A stretch of 32,120 bases of DNA from an uncultured Lachnospiraceae bacterium (GTDB lineage Bacteria; Bacillota; Clostridia; Lachnospirales; Lachnospiraceae). Location of the stretch: NCBI GenBank assembly GCA_910583895.1, contig CAJTYJ010000041.1, positions 3,979 through 36,098 of the forward strand. Direction: 5' to 3'. Positions within the stretch are counted from its first letter, which is position 1; every line of letters starts with the position of its first letter. The notes beneath the pieces were generated by a model. It was not told the DNA's origin. It searched no databases and worked only from the letters and a program-made list of their open reading frames with translations. Both the position numbers and the translations under genes were made by a program. This document shows, in pieces, positions 24,030 to 31,805 of this stretch.

Positions 24030-24831
24030 GAAATCACTCTCCTATCCTTATCTTTTGTGGGCTGCTGCCTTTATCGTGATTCCGCTTCTGTTCATTGTCT
24101 ATTACGGACTGACAGACCGAACAGGATCATTTACCCTTGCAAATCTGGCAGCCATCGCCACAGCGGAACATTCCAAAGCGTTGTTTCTTTCTCTTGGACT
24201 GTCCGTTTTAAGCACTGTCATCTGTCTTTTGCTGGCCTATCCGCTGGCATTGATTTTATCCGGCAGCAAAATTGGAAAATCCGGATTTATTATTTTCCTT
24301 TTCATCCTGCCCATGTGGATGAATTTTCTGCTCCGGACTCTGGCCTGGGTCGTTCTTCTGGACACCAACGGGGTTCTGGACAGCCTGTTCAAACTTTTAG
24401 GTCTGCCCCGTTTTAAGATTATCAACACTCCGGCAGCAATCGTATTTGGCATGGTTTATGATTTCCTGCCTTTTATGATCCTTCCCATCTATAATGTAAT
24501 CTCCCGGATTGATGTCAATGTGATCAATGCGGCGAGGGATTTGGGTGCCAACAGCTTTCAGACTCTCTACAAGGTCATCTTTCCTTTAAGTCTTCCAGGA
24601 GTCATCAGCGGCATCACCATGGTATTTGTTCCGTCCCTGACCACCTTTGTCATCTCCACATTGCTGGGCGGAGGCAAAATCCTTCTGATTGGAAATGTCA
24701 TCGAACAAGAGTTCATGAAGGGCACCAGCTGGCATGTGGGAAGCGGGCTTTCCTTGGTGCTCATGCTGTTCATCATCGGCAGTATGGTCCTTTCCTCCAA
24801 ATACGACAATGGGGAGGGCAATGTATTATGA
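24022..24831 (+). CDS. potB: Spermidine/putrescine ABC transporter permease PotB
   Basis: This is an inner-membrane permease subunit with about six hydrophobic segments. The cytoplasmic coupling loop (VINAARDLGANSFQTLYKVIFPLSLPG) is the EAA motif that docks on PotA. I prefer the ATG at 24022 (MYKKSLSYPYL), which overlaps the potA stop by 8 bp. The ATG at 24001 lies deeper in potA without a ribosome site. That gives 269 residues. The potC start overlaps its stop by 4 bp (ATGA). Confidence 0.93.
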   Translation: MYKKSLSYPYLLWAAAFIVIPLLFIVYYGLTDRTGSFTLANLAAIATAEHSKALFLSLGLSVLSTVICLLLAYPLALILSGSKIGKSGFIIFLFILPMWMNFLLRTLAWVVLLDTNGVLDSLFKLLGLPRFKIINTPAAIVFGMVYDFLPFMILPIYNVISRIDVNVINAARDLGANSFQTLYKVIFPLSLPGVISGITMVFVPSLTTFVISTLLGGGKILLIGNVIEQEFMKGTSWHVGSGLSLVLMLFIIGSMVLSSKYDNGEGNVL

Positions 24832-25643
24832 TAAAAAAATGGCTGCAGCGCACTTACCTTTTTTTAATTGTGCTTTTTCTCTATGCACCGATCGCAACCC
24901 TGATGGTTTTATCCTTTAATGATTCCAGAACATCGGTCAAATGGGGAGGCTTTTCTCTGAAATGGTATCAGCGGCTTCTTGAAAACAAAACGATCCTGGC
25001 TGCTCTTGGCAACACCCTTTTGATCGCTGTCTTGTCCGCCACTTTCGCCACGCTGCTTGGTACCTCTGCGGCAATCGCCATCCACCATATGAAAAAGCGC
25101 CGCCAGAGTATCTGCATGAGCATTGTAAATATTCCGATGCTGAACGCGGAAATCGTAACCGGTATTGCTTTTATGCTCTTATTTATCACAGCGGGCAACC
25201 TGCTTTCCATCGTCGGTATCCACTTTGAGATGGGTTTTGGTACCGTTCTGATTGGGCACATCACGTTCAATCTGCCCTATGTGGTCTTAAGTGTCATGCC
25301 GAAATTAAAACAGTTGAATCTGTCTATGTATGAAGCCGCCCTGGACTTGGGCGCCGGAGAACGGCAGGCATTTTTCCGCATTGTACTGCCGGACATCATG
25401 CCCGGTGTACTGTCGGGATTTCTTCTGTCCTTTACCATGTCTCTGGATGATTTTGTGATCACCCATTTTGTCAAAGGACTGGGCGCAGACACCCTTTCCA
25501 CTCTCATCTATTCTGAGCTTCGAAAAGGGATCAAGCCGGAGATGTACGCCCTCTCCACCATCCTGTTTTTAGCCGTCTTTCTTGTGCTGGTATTCGTGAA
25601 CTTAAGTCCGCGGGAACTGCCCGCCGGTGAAAAAAGACAATAA
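24828..25643 (+). CDS. potC: Spermidine/putrescine ABC transporter permease PotC
   Basis: The second permease subunit forms the channel with PotB. It has about six membrane segments, the family start (FLYAPIATLMVLSFNDS, SLKWYQRLL) and the EAA loop MYEAALDLGAGERQAFFRIVLPDIMPG. At 271 residues it has normal length. It overlaps potB by 4 bp, and potD follows after 21 bp. Confidence 0.94.
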   Translation: MIKKWLQRTYLFLIVLFLYAPIATLMVLSFNDSRTSVKWGGFSLKWYQRLLENKTILAALGNTLLIAVLSATFATLLGTSAAIAIHHMKKRRQSICMSIVNIPMLNAEIVTGIAFMLLFITAGNLLSIVGIHFEMGFGTVLIGHITFNLPYVVLSVMPKLKQLNLSMYEAALDLGAGERQAFFRIVLPDIMPGVLSGFLLSFTMSLDDFVITHFVKGLGADTLSTLIYSELRKGIKPEMYALSTILFLAVFLVLVFVNLSPRELPAGEKRQ

Positions 25644-25664
25644 ATTATCTTTGGAGGTATGATT

Positions 25665-26723
25665 ATGAAAAAAAGAATTTTACTGATCTGCGGTTGCCTG
25701 CTGGCCGCATCCATACTCCCCGGATGCGGAGGGTCTTCCGCCGGCGAAAACGGAGAACTGAATGTCTACAACTGGGGCGAATATATTGACGAAGATGTCA
25801 TCGGCCTGTTCGAGGAAGAAACCGGCATCAAAGTCAATTACAAGACCTATGACACCAATGAGGATATGTATCCCATCATCGCCAATGGTGCCGCGGACTG
25901 GGATGTGGTGTGTCCTTCCGAGTATATGATCCAGAAGATGCTGGACAACAATCTTCTGCTGGAGCTTAACTATGACAATATCCCGAACATTGCCAATATT
26001 GACCCGGATTATATGGAAACCGTCAAATCCTTTGACCCGGATGCGGCCCATGCGGTCCCCTATCTGTGGGGCACGGTAGGAATCCTTTACAACGAGACCA
26101 TGGTGGATGAACCCATCACCAGCTGGGACTGTCTGTGGGATGAAAAATACGCGGACAATATCGTCATGATGAACAATCCCCGGGATGTCTTTGCCCCGGC
26201 GCTGATCTCCTGTGGATATTCTTTGAATTCCACTGATGACGCAGAGCTTCAAAAAGCGGCAGCGCTTCTGACCCAGCAAAAACCTCTGGTGCTGAAATAT
26301 ACCACCGACGAAGTCCGGGACATGATGATCGGTGAAAAGGCTGCCATCGGTGTCATCTACTCCGGAGAAGCAACCATCTGTAAAGATGAAAACGAAAATC
26401 TTCAGTACGTTGTGCCGGAGGAAGGCTCCAACGTCTGGCTGGACTGCTGGGTCATCCCCAGCACCTGTAAGAACAAGGAAAACGCAGAGAAGTGGATCGA
26501 CTTCCTCTGCCGTCCGGATATCGCACTGAAAAATTTTGAATACATCTACTACTCCACTCCCAATAAGGCCATGCTGGATCTGATCGAGGACAAGGAGATT
26601 CTGAATAACGAAGCCCTGTTTCCCGGCAATGAGGTTCTTTCCCGCTGTGAGACTTTCCACTATCTTGGAGAAGAAGCAGAAGAAAAGTATAACGATTTGT
26701 GGAAACAGGTGCTGTCGGAATAA
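25665..26723 (+). CDS. potD: Polyamine-binding lipoprotein PotD
   Basis: The extracellular solute-binding protein captures spermidine or putrescine for PotABC. The start MKKRILLICGCLL leads a lipoprotein signal ending in ILPGC, with C21 as the lipidated residue. The mature part begins ELNVYNWGEYIDEDVIGLFEEETGI, the usual PotD/PotF opening. NVWLDCWVIP carries the tryptophan and aspartate typical of the polyamine site. Length is 352 residues. I chose the ATG at 25665 because GGAGG lies 7 nt upstream; the ATG at 25659 is only 1 nt from it. It is the last gene of the operon and a terminator follows 68 bp later. Substrate preference among polyamines is not clear. Confidence 0.94.
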   Translation: MKKRILLICGCLLAASILPGCGGSSAGENGELNVYNWGEYIDEDVIGLFEEETGIKVNYKTYDTNEDMYPIIANGAADWDVVCPSEYMIQKMLDNNLLLELNYDNIPNIANIDPDYMETVKSFDPDAAHAVPYLWGTVGILYNETMVDEPITSWDCLWDEKYADNIVMMNNPRDVFAPALISCGYSLNSTDDAELQKAAALLTQQKPLVLKYTTDEVRDMMIGEKAAIGVIYSGEATICKDENENLQYVVPEEGSNVWLDCWVIPSTCKNKENAEKWIDFLCRPDIALKNFEYIYYSTPNKAMLDLIEDKEILNNEALFPGNEVLSRCETFHYLGEEAEEKYNDLWKQVLSE

Positions 26724-26791
26724 GCACTGACTTTAAATTCAAATTCCAGTACAGAGTTAGATTTCATCAAATATGATTTGAGAACAGATTT

Positions 26792-26829
26792 GCAGGAAAT
26801 TTTCACAGTGAAATTTCCTGCTTTCTGTT
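26792..26829 (+). terminator. Rho-independent terminator of the pot operon
   Basis: gcaggaaattttca / tgaaatttcctgc (26792-26821) forms a 13-bp stem with one bulged base and a 3-nt loop. TTTCTGTT follows on the plus strand. Confidence 0.8.
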
Positions 26830-26859
26830 ATCCTAAATTCAACTGATGAGAGATTATAT

Positions 26860-26882
26860 GTAAACGCTCTATAGGCGTTTAC
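26860..26882. other. Small hairpin gtaaacgc / gcgtttac in the convergent gap
   Basis: A perfect 8-bp inverted repeat with a 7-nt loop lies between the pot terminator and the convergent dehydrogenase gene. The left part TGTAAACGCT resembles half of a catabolite-response element, but it sits downstream of both genes. It has no U-tract. The rest of 26830-27019 shows only a weak hairpin near 26900-26920. Confidence 0.35.
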
Positions 26883-27019
26883 GATTATATTCTGGCCTGA
26901 CAACAGATAGCAATCTGCTGATCAACGGGAAAGAAACCATCATGAAATCCTCCAGGACTTTCTGACAAAAACTCGGGAAGAAAAATCACATGACTACTGC
27001 CCGGCTGTCTGAATATATC

Positions 27020-28141
27020 TCAATAGATACTCTGATATCCCCCTTCTTCCAGGGAAATCGCTCCAAAATACTGTTCAAAATCCATTCCCAGGTATGTACT
27101 CATTTCTTTCATCTCCACCAGCGTCTTTTGATCCACGGCAATCCCTTCGGTTTTCACGCGCTCGTATGCCAGCATTTCCTTTTCCCCATGGGTATAGATG
27201 CGTTCTTTGCCCACTGCCCTGGGTGCCTCCCGAAGCTCCTGCAAAAATACAGAAAAATGTCTCTTTAATTCATCCGGATCGCCGAAAATGGCCGGATCGA
27301 TGGCAATAAAACCATGGCAGGTCCCGCCTTTTTTCCCTGTGTGGGTGTGATTCGAGGTCAACCCCTGTGACAGAATTGAGGTAAACAGTTCGCAGATCAT
27401 CCCATATCCATACCCCTTATGGCTTCCTGTGATCTCTTCGTTTTCCCCCAGAGGCATGATCCCGCCTCCGGTCTTGCCGACGATATTTCGAAGAACCAGA
27501 TCTGCATCATTGGACGGATTTCCGTTCTGATCCAGTGCCCAGCCGTCCGGCAGCGGTTTTTCTGCTTTCCGGTACATCTCCAGCTTTCCTCTCGTGACAA
27601 CTGTGGTGGAAGCATCGAAAAAGAAAGGACAGGGCTCTGCAGGAACCGCAATGGCGATGGGATTGCTTCCCAGCATGGCCTGCTTTGCATTGGTGGGTAC
27701 CATGATTGCCTCGGAATTGGTAAACGACATCCCGATCAGCCCTCTGTCACATGCCATCTTTGCATAATACCCTGCAATCCCATAATGATTGGAATTGCGC
27801 ACCGTCACGATGGCCATGCCGCTTTTCTTCGCCTTGTCGATGGCAGTCTCCATGGCCTTATGCCCAATAAGCTGCCCCATGCCGTCATGCCCTTCGATTA
27901 CTGCAGACACAGGTGTCTCGAACACCACTTCCGGAACTGCATCCACCTTGATCATCCCTGATTCGATCCCCTTGTGATAGCGGGTCAGTCTCTGCATTCC
28001 GTGAGATTCGATGCCGTACTGATCCGACATCAGCAGTACATCTGTGATGATCCCGCTTTCTTCCTCTGAAAATCCGAATTTACGGAAAGCATCCCTGCAA
28101 AATCTCTCCAGTACCTCAACCTGAAAATATAAATGTGCCAT
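27020..28141 (-). CDS. Malate/L-lactate dehydrogenase family (Ldh2-type) oxidoreductase
   Basis: This is an NAD(P)-dependent 2-hydroxyacid dehydrogenase of the Ldh2/MdhII superfamily, unrelated to classical malate dehydrogenase. Family marks are ESHGMQRLTRY (SHG at 46-48), NSNHYGIAGYYAKMA (H119), SNPIAIAVPA, FDASTTVVTRGK and GSHKGYGYGMICEL. It could oxidise malate, lactate, ureidoglycolate or another 2-hydroxyacid; the sequence alone does not say. I chose the ATG at 28141 (MAHLYFQVEV) because GGAGG is 5 nt upstream; the ATG at 28156 precedes that site. Length is 373 residues. The nearest gene, a hypothetical, ends 114 bp upstream. I see no clear promoter in that gap. Confidence 0.9.
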   Translation of the reverse strand: MAHLYFQVEVLERFCRDAFRKFGFSEEESGIITDVLLMSDQYGIESHGMQRLTRYHKGIESGMIKVDAVPEVVFETPVSAVIEGHDGMGQLIGHKAMETAIDKAKKSGMAIVTVRNSNHYGIAGYYAKMACDRGLIGMSFTNSEAIMVPTNAKQAMLGSNPIAIAVPAEPCPFFFDASTTVVTRGKLEMYRKAEKPLPDGWALDQNGNPSNDADLVLRNIVGKTGGGIMPLGENEEITGSHKGYGYGMICELFTSILSQGLTSNHTHTGKKGGTCHGFIAIDPAIFGDPDELKRHFSVFLQELREAPRAVGKERIYTHGEKEMLAYERVKTEGIAVDQKTLVEMKEMSTYLGMDFEQYFGAISLEEGGYQSIY

Positions 28142-28255
28142 TTTGTCCTCCTTCATATTTGTTTTTCCCGTGAACCTGGAATGCCGCTGCTCTACTCCAT
28201 TGTTCCACAGGATTGTAATCAGATTATCCTGTATATTGCCGCGTCAAACACAGAT

Positions 28256-28936
28256 TTAATGGTTATGCCAGTCGCAGGAAGTCAGATTTTCATCAAACCT
28301 GTCGTATGCACTGCAAAACAGATCTGCTCCCCAGCCATCGGAAAACTGAAATTCCATAAACCTTCCGCTGAAAGTAATCCCTTCCGGAATGATGGACTGA
28401 TACAGACCATCAAAATTGAACATGGGATACAGGTTTCTGAGTTTACCCTCTACATCCGTTTTTTCAATGGTTCCGTTATTGGGCAGTTTATAGAACTCAT
28501 TCATCCATTCGTATGCACATTCTTCATTGTCATAAATCGCATCCACATCCACCTCATCCAGACTTCCCGGCAAAATGGCCTCTTCAATTTCCCAAAATGG
28601 ATATCCGCAGTCTTCCAGATTGTCAAATAAATAACAAAGGATACAGTCGTTGATCTGCTTTACATTTTCCCTGATTTCCTTTTCTTTCTGGTTGTAATAA
28701 GCAGCAAGCCCTTTTGCAATGGCATCTTTGTCTCCTTCCTTTCCTTTCAACCAGGGAAATAATGGCTGATAGGAAAAGGATTGTTCTTTCTTTAATTCCT
28801 CCTGAATCTCATGCAGCCCGGCACGAATCTCAATATTGCCATCCCCAAATTCCTTATTTTCAAATACACCTGCGATTCCCAATGAAAAGGTTCCTTTTGC
28901 AAGAAACCTGCCATCCTTATAAATAATCTCAATCAT
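28256..28936 (-). CDS. Uncharacterised protein, 226 residues
   Basis: I do not recognise this family. The product is acidic and soluble, with no signal peptide or membrane segment. It begins MIEIIYKDGRFLAKGTFSL and has many aromatic and acidic residues (YPFWEIEEAILPGSLDEVDVD) and an aromatic C-terminus rich in Phe and Trp. This composition is common in immunity proteins of polymorphic toxin systems, but no toxin gene is next to it. GGAGG is 9 nt before the ATG, and a good promoter (28997-29025) lies about 60 bp upstream. It marks the left side of the accessory region. Confidence 0.75.
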   Translation of the reverse strand: MIEIIYKDGRFLAKGTFSLGIAGVFENKEFGDGNIEIRAGLHEIQEELKKEQSFSYQPLFPWLKGKEGDKDAIAKGLAAYYNQKEKEIRENVKQINDCILCYLFDNLEDCGYPFWEIEEAILPGSLDEVDVDAIYDNEECAYEWMNEFYKLPNNGTIEKTDVEGKLRNLYPMFNFDGLYQSIIPEGITFSGRFMEFQFSDGWGADLFCSAYDRFDENLTSCDWHNH

Positions 28937-28996
28937 ATATTCCTTCCTCCATCCTACTTTTTATCAAACCATACCTGTTCTATGATGTCTGCTAAT

Positions 28997-29025
28997 ATTA
29001 TACTTTCTTTTTGCGCACCGGACAA
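28997..29025 (-). promoter_or_regulatory. Promoter of the 226-residue hypothetical gene
   Basis: Minus strand TTGTCC (29020-29025), 17-bp spacer, TATAAT (28997-29002), 61 bp upstream of the start codon. Confidence 0.7.
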
Positions 29026-29084
29026 CAGGCCTTTGATGTCTTTTTCAGAAAAAGATTCAAAACATTCTTGACAATTTTGGTATA

Positions 29085-29113
29085 TTGACGTTAGCATGAA
29101 AGAAGTTTAAAAT
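29085..29113 (+). promoter_or_regulatory. Promoter upstream of the 364-residue unknown gene
   Basis: Plus strand TTGACG (29085-29090), 17-bp spacer, TAAAAT (29108-29113). It lies about 210 bp before the start of the unknown gene, with a decayed HxlR fragment in between. It may be the old promoter of the HxlR gene. Confidence 0.5.
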
Positions 29114-29161
29114 CAAGTATGCACCTTTTTGAAATAAAGTTTCTTTTTTAACCATGTGTGG

Positions 29162-29281
29162 GAAGGAGCCTTACAGGGAATCGTATTGAGAATTGTTTTC
29201 CCGGAAGTCCCTCCGAGGGTTGAATATTCATTAAGCGAAATAGACAATACGCTGAAACCACTTTTTCTAAACCAATGTTAG
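29162..29281 (+). pseudogene. Remnant of an HxlR-family regulator (C-terminal part)
   Basis: In one frame the DNA reads EGALQGIVLRIVFPEVPPRV and then EYSLSEIDNTLKPLF before a TAG at 29279-29281. The string VFPEVPPRVEYSLSE is the highly conserved wing of HxlR/YodB winged-helix regulators (usually DGLVxRxVYPEVPPRVEYSLTE). Only about 40 codons remain. The DNA-recognition N-terminal half is missing, and the upstream 29114-29161 does not encode it. It has no start codon or ribosome site. The remnant sits in the leader of the next gene. Confidence 0.8.
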
Positions 29282-29330
29282 TATGTCAGGCTGCCAACTG
29301 TGCAGCACTTATTAACGGAGGTTGAAAGTA

Positions 29331-30425
29331 ATGAACAATAAGAAAACCAAAAAGAAAACTGCCGGCCTGATTGATGTCATGATCCGGCACGCCGACAAAG
29401 GCCCCTCTGGATTCTGGACAGATGATTATGAGGGATGCGGAAACCCAAAAATATTTCCGGAATTTGAGGATGGACTTAAACATGGAAAATATGTCCATAA
29501 AGAGCACGCTCTCTGCCCATGGAACACAGCAGTCCTTTATGGCGAAGGACATGGCAACATAAATACTGGTTGTTATCACAGCTGCTCCATCAGAGATGCA
29601 AAATACTTAGCTGCAGAAATGTTGGCAGCGGTGCTAACACGTTTTAAGGAGCAACTCCAGTCTGGTAAATATGACAACACAGAAAATATCAATCCTCTCT
29701 TGACAGAAGACGAACAGTCCTATATCAGACAACAGAAAATTTTTGAAAGAGAGAATCAAGAGGAACAGTGTAAAAAGGACAGAGAAGAAAAAGCGGTAAA
29801 GGCAGCAGTTTTAATCCGGAAATATCAGGACCGTGAGGATATTAGAGCACTCCTGCTTGAACATTATGGTGATGATATTATGGTGATGTCCGGATTCGGA
29901 AACATAGATTTCTCCCTTAATGGAAAAGCAGATATAGTCGGTGGTGAAAAACTCTCCTATGATGATTATCTTGATATACAGATTCAGTCTTACGGGAAAC
30001 AGCGTTCATGGTTTGCAATGTGTTACTATAATCTCCCAAGCAAATTTATGGGATACCTGGAAAAGAAGACAAAGGATAACGTCTGCTTCCAAAAAATCTA
30101 CGTCAGCGGTATGTACCCTGACGGCGACTGCTTTAAGGGAAAAGAAGACCATGTTTGGATGAATATTCGGGGATTTGAAAATTTAAAAGTCGGTGACTTT
30201 GTCTCTTTTTATGCAGAAGTATACCGATATATAAAAACAGGAAATGGGAAAGTTCTGGACTATTCCTTAAGGAATCCTCAAAACATTCAGCAGATAACCT
30301 CGTATGAGCTTCCGAGCGACGATGATTTAATCAAACAAAGCATTAACCAAATACTTTGTGAAACATGTTATTTTTCTGAACATTGCAACAAGACTTACTG
30401 CCTGCGAAATCAAGAAGAGCTTTAG
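29331..30425 (+). CDS. Uncharacterised protein with C-terminal four-cysteine cluster
   Basis: I do not recognise this 364-residue protein. The start ATG has GGAGG 9 nt upstream. A basic N-terminus (MNNKKTKKKT) leads a region rich in Cys, His and Trp (HALCPWNTAVLYGEGHG, GCYHSCSIRDAKYLAAEML). A charged helix is likely at about 125-165. Residues about 250-325 look beta-rich (FQKIYVSGMYPDG, VGDFVSFYAEVYRYIK), possibly an OB-like fold. The end has C343, C346, C352 and C357 (CxxC-x5-C-x4-C), a likely zinc or iron-sulfur site. It is bracketed by remnants of two regulators, so it may have arrived by transfer. Nucleic-acid binding is a guess. Confidence 0.8.
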   Translation: MNNKKTKKKTAGLIDVMIRHADKGPSGFWTDDYEGCGNPKIFPEFEDGLKHGKYVHKEHALCPWNTAVLYGEGHGNINTGCYHSCSIRDAKYLAAEMLAAVLTRFKEQLQSGKYDNTENINPLLTEDEQSYIRQQKIFERENQEEQCKKDREEKAVKAAVLIRKYQDREDIRALLLEHYGDDIMVMSGFGNIDFSLNGKADIVGGEKLSYDDYLDIQIQSYGKQRSWFAMCYYNLPSKFMGYLEKKTKDNVCFQKIYVSGMYPDGDCFKGKEDHVWMNIRGFENLKVGDFVSFYAEVYRYIKTGNGKVLDYSLRNPQNIQQITSYELPSDDDLIKQSINQILCETCYFSEHCNKTYCLRNQEEL

Positions 30426-30429
30426 GCAC

Positions 30430-30790
30430 GAACCGCTGCCGGCTTATCAACAGACAGATGACCGTCGCCGTCATCACCACTCCCAGCAGCTCCGTCACCG
30501 GTAAGCCGGGGGACTCCCGGAGAGATCAGCCATCTCTATACCCAGGTCAAAGAAAAAGCGGGTTTCCCCTATTACAAGGAGAAACCCGCCGGACAGTATT
30601 TGTATCTCTGCTGTCGGGGACGCTGGGATATTTCTACAGGTTATGCCGCTCTCTGGCACTATATCCGGGAGCAGGGTCTGGAGACCACCGGAGACTTCTA
30701 CGCCTGTGATCTGGCCGGGTTTATCCTGAACTCAGTGGAAAAAACGCGGCATCCATGATCTCGGTACGGCTGTTGGACTCCTCAGAATAA
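30430..30790 (+). pseudogene. Remnant of a MerR/GyrI-type effector-binding regulator
   Basis: The frame from 30519 to 30758 reads GEISHLYTQVKEKAGFPYYK, QYLYLCCRGRWDISTGYAAL, WHYIREQGLETTGDFYACDL and AGFILNSVEK, typical of GyrI-like effector domains of BmrR-type MerR regulators. It then hits TGA, but shifting frame after the six-A run at 30739-30744 gives NAASMISVRLLDSSE and TAA at 30788-30790, the expected terminal strand. One lost A would explain this. Upstream, 30430-30518 holds further matching pieces in other frames (LPAY, then INRQMTVAVITT). The MerR DNA-binding half is missing. It begins directly after the stop of the preceding gene. Confidence 0.8.
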
Positions 30791-31020
30791 ATCCGTATCT
30801 TTGTTGCATGTTTTTTCTCAAATAAAATATATTGCTGGAGGTGCTTAACATACTCACCATTCGCCCTGTGAAAAGCCGGTGTCTGAGCGTAACTTATTGT
30901 GAAATCGAAGTATATCCGATGGAACAAGACCGTTACGAGCAGATGTTGCAGAAGTATTCGAAAAAATACGATACAAGGGTAACGATTTTGTAGAAGATTA
31001 TCAATGAGAACTGATAGACG
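30791..31020. other. Gap with no convincing gene; one short open frame
   Basis: A 50-codon frame from a GTG at 30841 to TAG at 30991 (ending RYEQMLQKYSKKYDTRVTIL) has codon-like composition, but GGAG abuts the GTG with no spacing. It may be the tail of a lost gene. I see no promoter, terminator or RNA gene here. Confidence 0.25.
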
Positions 31021-31380
31021 TTATTTAATATATCCCAATTCTTGCTCTATCGCTTTTAATGTATCGTTATCAACAACTCCCGCATAGTCCATAGCTTCAA
31101 TAATCTTAAACTGTATTTGTTCCATACTGCCATTCTTGCCATAGAGAGTTTCATATCGGCAGAGGAACTTTGTGTACCAATAATACCTCCCATACAAAAT
31201 CTCTTCTATTGAGTAGCAGCCTAATGCCAGTATCGATTGCTCCTGTTTCTCCAAAAGCAAAGCATTATTGCACATCTCGTTTAATTCATTGTCTTGGTAT
31301 CGTGCAGTGGGGAGTCTGTTGAGCAAGGAAAACAATTCTGCCATATGTTTTGGATTTTTCAGTAGCATATGCCTTAACAT
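31021..31380 (-). CDS. Uncharacterised small protein, 119 residues
   Basis: I do not recognise this protein. It is a mostly helical, soluble 119-residue product, with HMAELFSLLNRLPTARYQDN, a central LALGCYSIEEILYGRYYWYT, and the end DNDTLKAIEQELGYIK. No signal peptide or membrane segment is seen. The start is uncertain: AGAGG lies only 3 nt before the ATG at 31380, and the ATG at 31368 is an alternative. It lies 71 bp after the Imm51-like gene on the same strand, so both may form one transcript, and a role as a second immunity protein is possible but unproven. Confidence 0.6.
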   Translation of the reverse strand: MLRHMLLKNPKHMAELFSLLNRLPTARYQDNELNEMCNNALLLEKQEQSILALGCYSIEEILYGRYYWYTKFLCRYETLYGKNGSMEQIQFKIIEAMDYAGVVDNDTLKAIEQELGYIK

Positions 31381-31451
31381 TTACCTCTGCCTTGCCTCCC
31401 TGTTCTGGACTTTTATTAAACCAATCAACTTAAATGGGGATACACTTTTTA

Positions 31452-31805
31452 TCAATCCAATTCAGCTCTGCTGAACAAGTCCAGAATCAAAGACTTGTCC
31501 TCACAGGCTCTTTTAAACCGAAGAATAAAATCAGCCAAGGCATCTTTATCCTTAGAGTAGGCGCAAAACATACTGGCTTCTGGATCAAAATCAATTTTAT
31601 CCTGTAAGTCTGAACACTTTTCTGCCAAAAATACTTGTGCCAGACTTTCCCAATCGTAACCGCTTCCCTCAAAGCCTTCGTCTGCACGAGTATCAAATAC
31701 TTCCTGCAAATATTCACCAGCATTCAGACAAACAGAAACACTTTTTTCATGTTCCACCCACCCAAACGGGGCAATTTCTTTTTCAAACTGTTCTGTAATG
31801 TTCAT
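31452..31805 (-). CDS. Immunity protein, Imm51-like
   Basis: The 117-residue product resembles the Imm51 family, immunity proteins that neutralise toxin domains of polymorphic or contact-dependent toxin systems in the cytoplasm. The recognisable stretch is VFDTRADEGFEGSGYDWESL, followed by AQVFLAEKCSDLQDKIDFDP, EASMFCAYSKDKDALADFIL and the end ILDLFSRAELD. The start has GGAG 7 nt upstream. It is acidic and has no signal peptide. No toxin gene is visible in the window, so it is an orphan immunity gene here, though the partner could lie beyond 32120. The family call is from memory of its conserved motif. Confidence 0.72.
   Translation of the reverse strand: MNITEQFEKEIAPFGWVEHEKSVSVCLNAGEYLQEVFDTRADEGFEGSGYDWESLAQVFLAEKCSDLQDKIDFDPEASMFCAYSKDKDALADFILRFKRACEDKSLILDLFSRAELD

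Noticed and set aside
25680..26660. A 326-codon open frame on the minus strand opposite potD
   Set aside because: It is antisense to a clear lipoprotein gene, with no ribosome site or family features.
26858..26882. A catabolite-response element in the tgtaaacgct hairpin
   Set aside because: Only about 12 of 14 positions fit, and it lies downstream of both convergent genes, where control of initiation is unlikely.
29156..29170. A group II intron start, because gtgtggg resembles the GUGYG intron boundary
   Set aside because: No domain V hairpin or intron-encoded protein is present, and the stretch is better explained as part of the HxlR remnant.
29275..29325. A 16-residue leader peptide (MLVCQAANCAALINGG) before the unknown gene
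   Set aside because: It has no ribosome site and lies where the HxlR remnant decays. There is no attenuator structure to support it.
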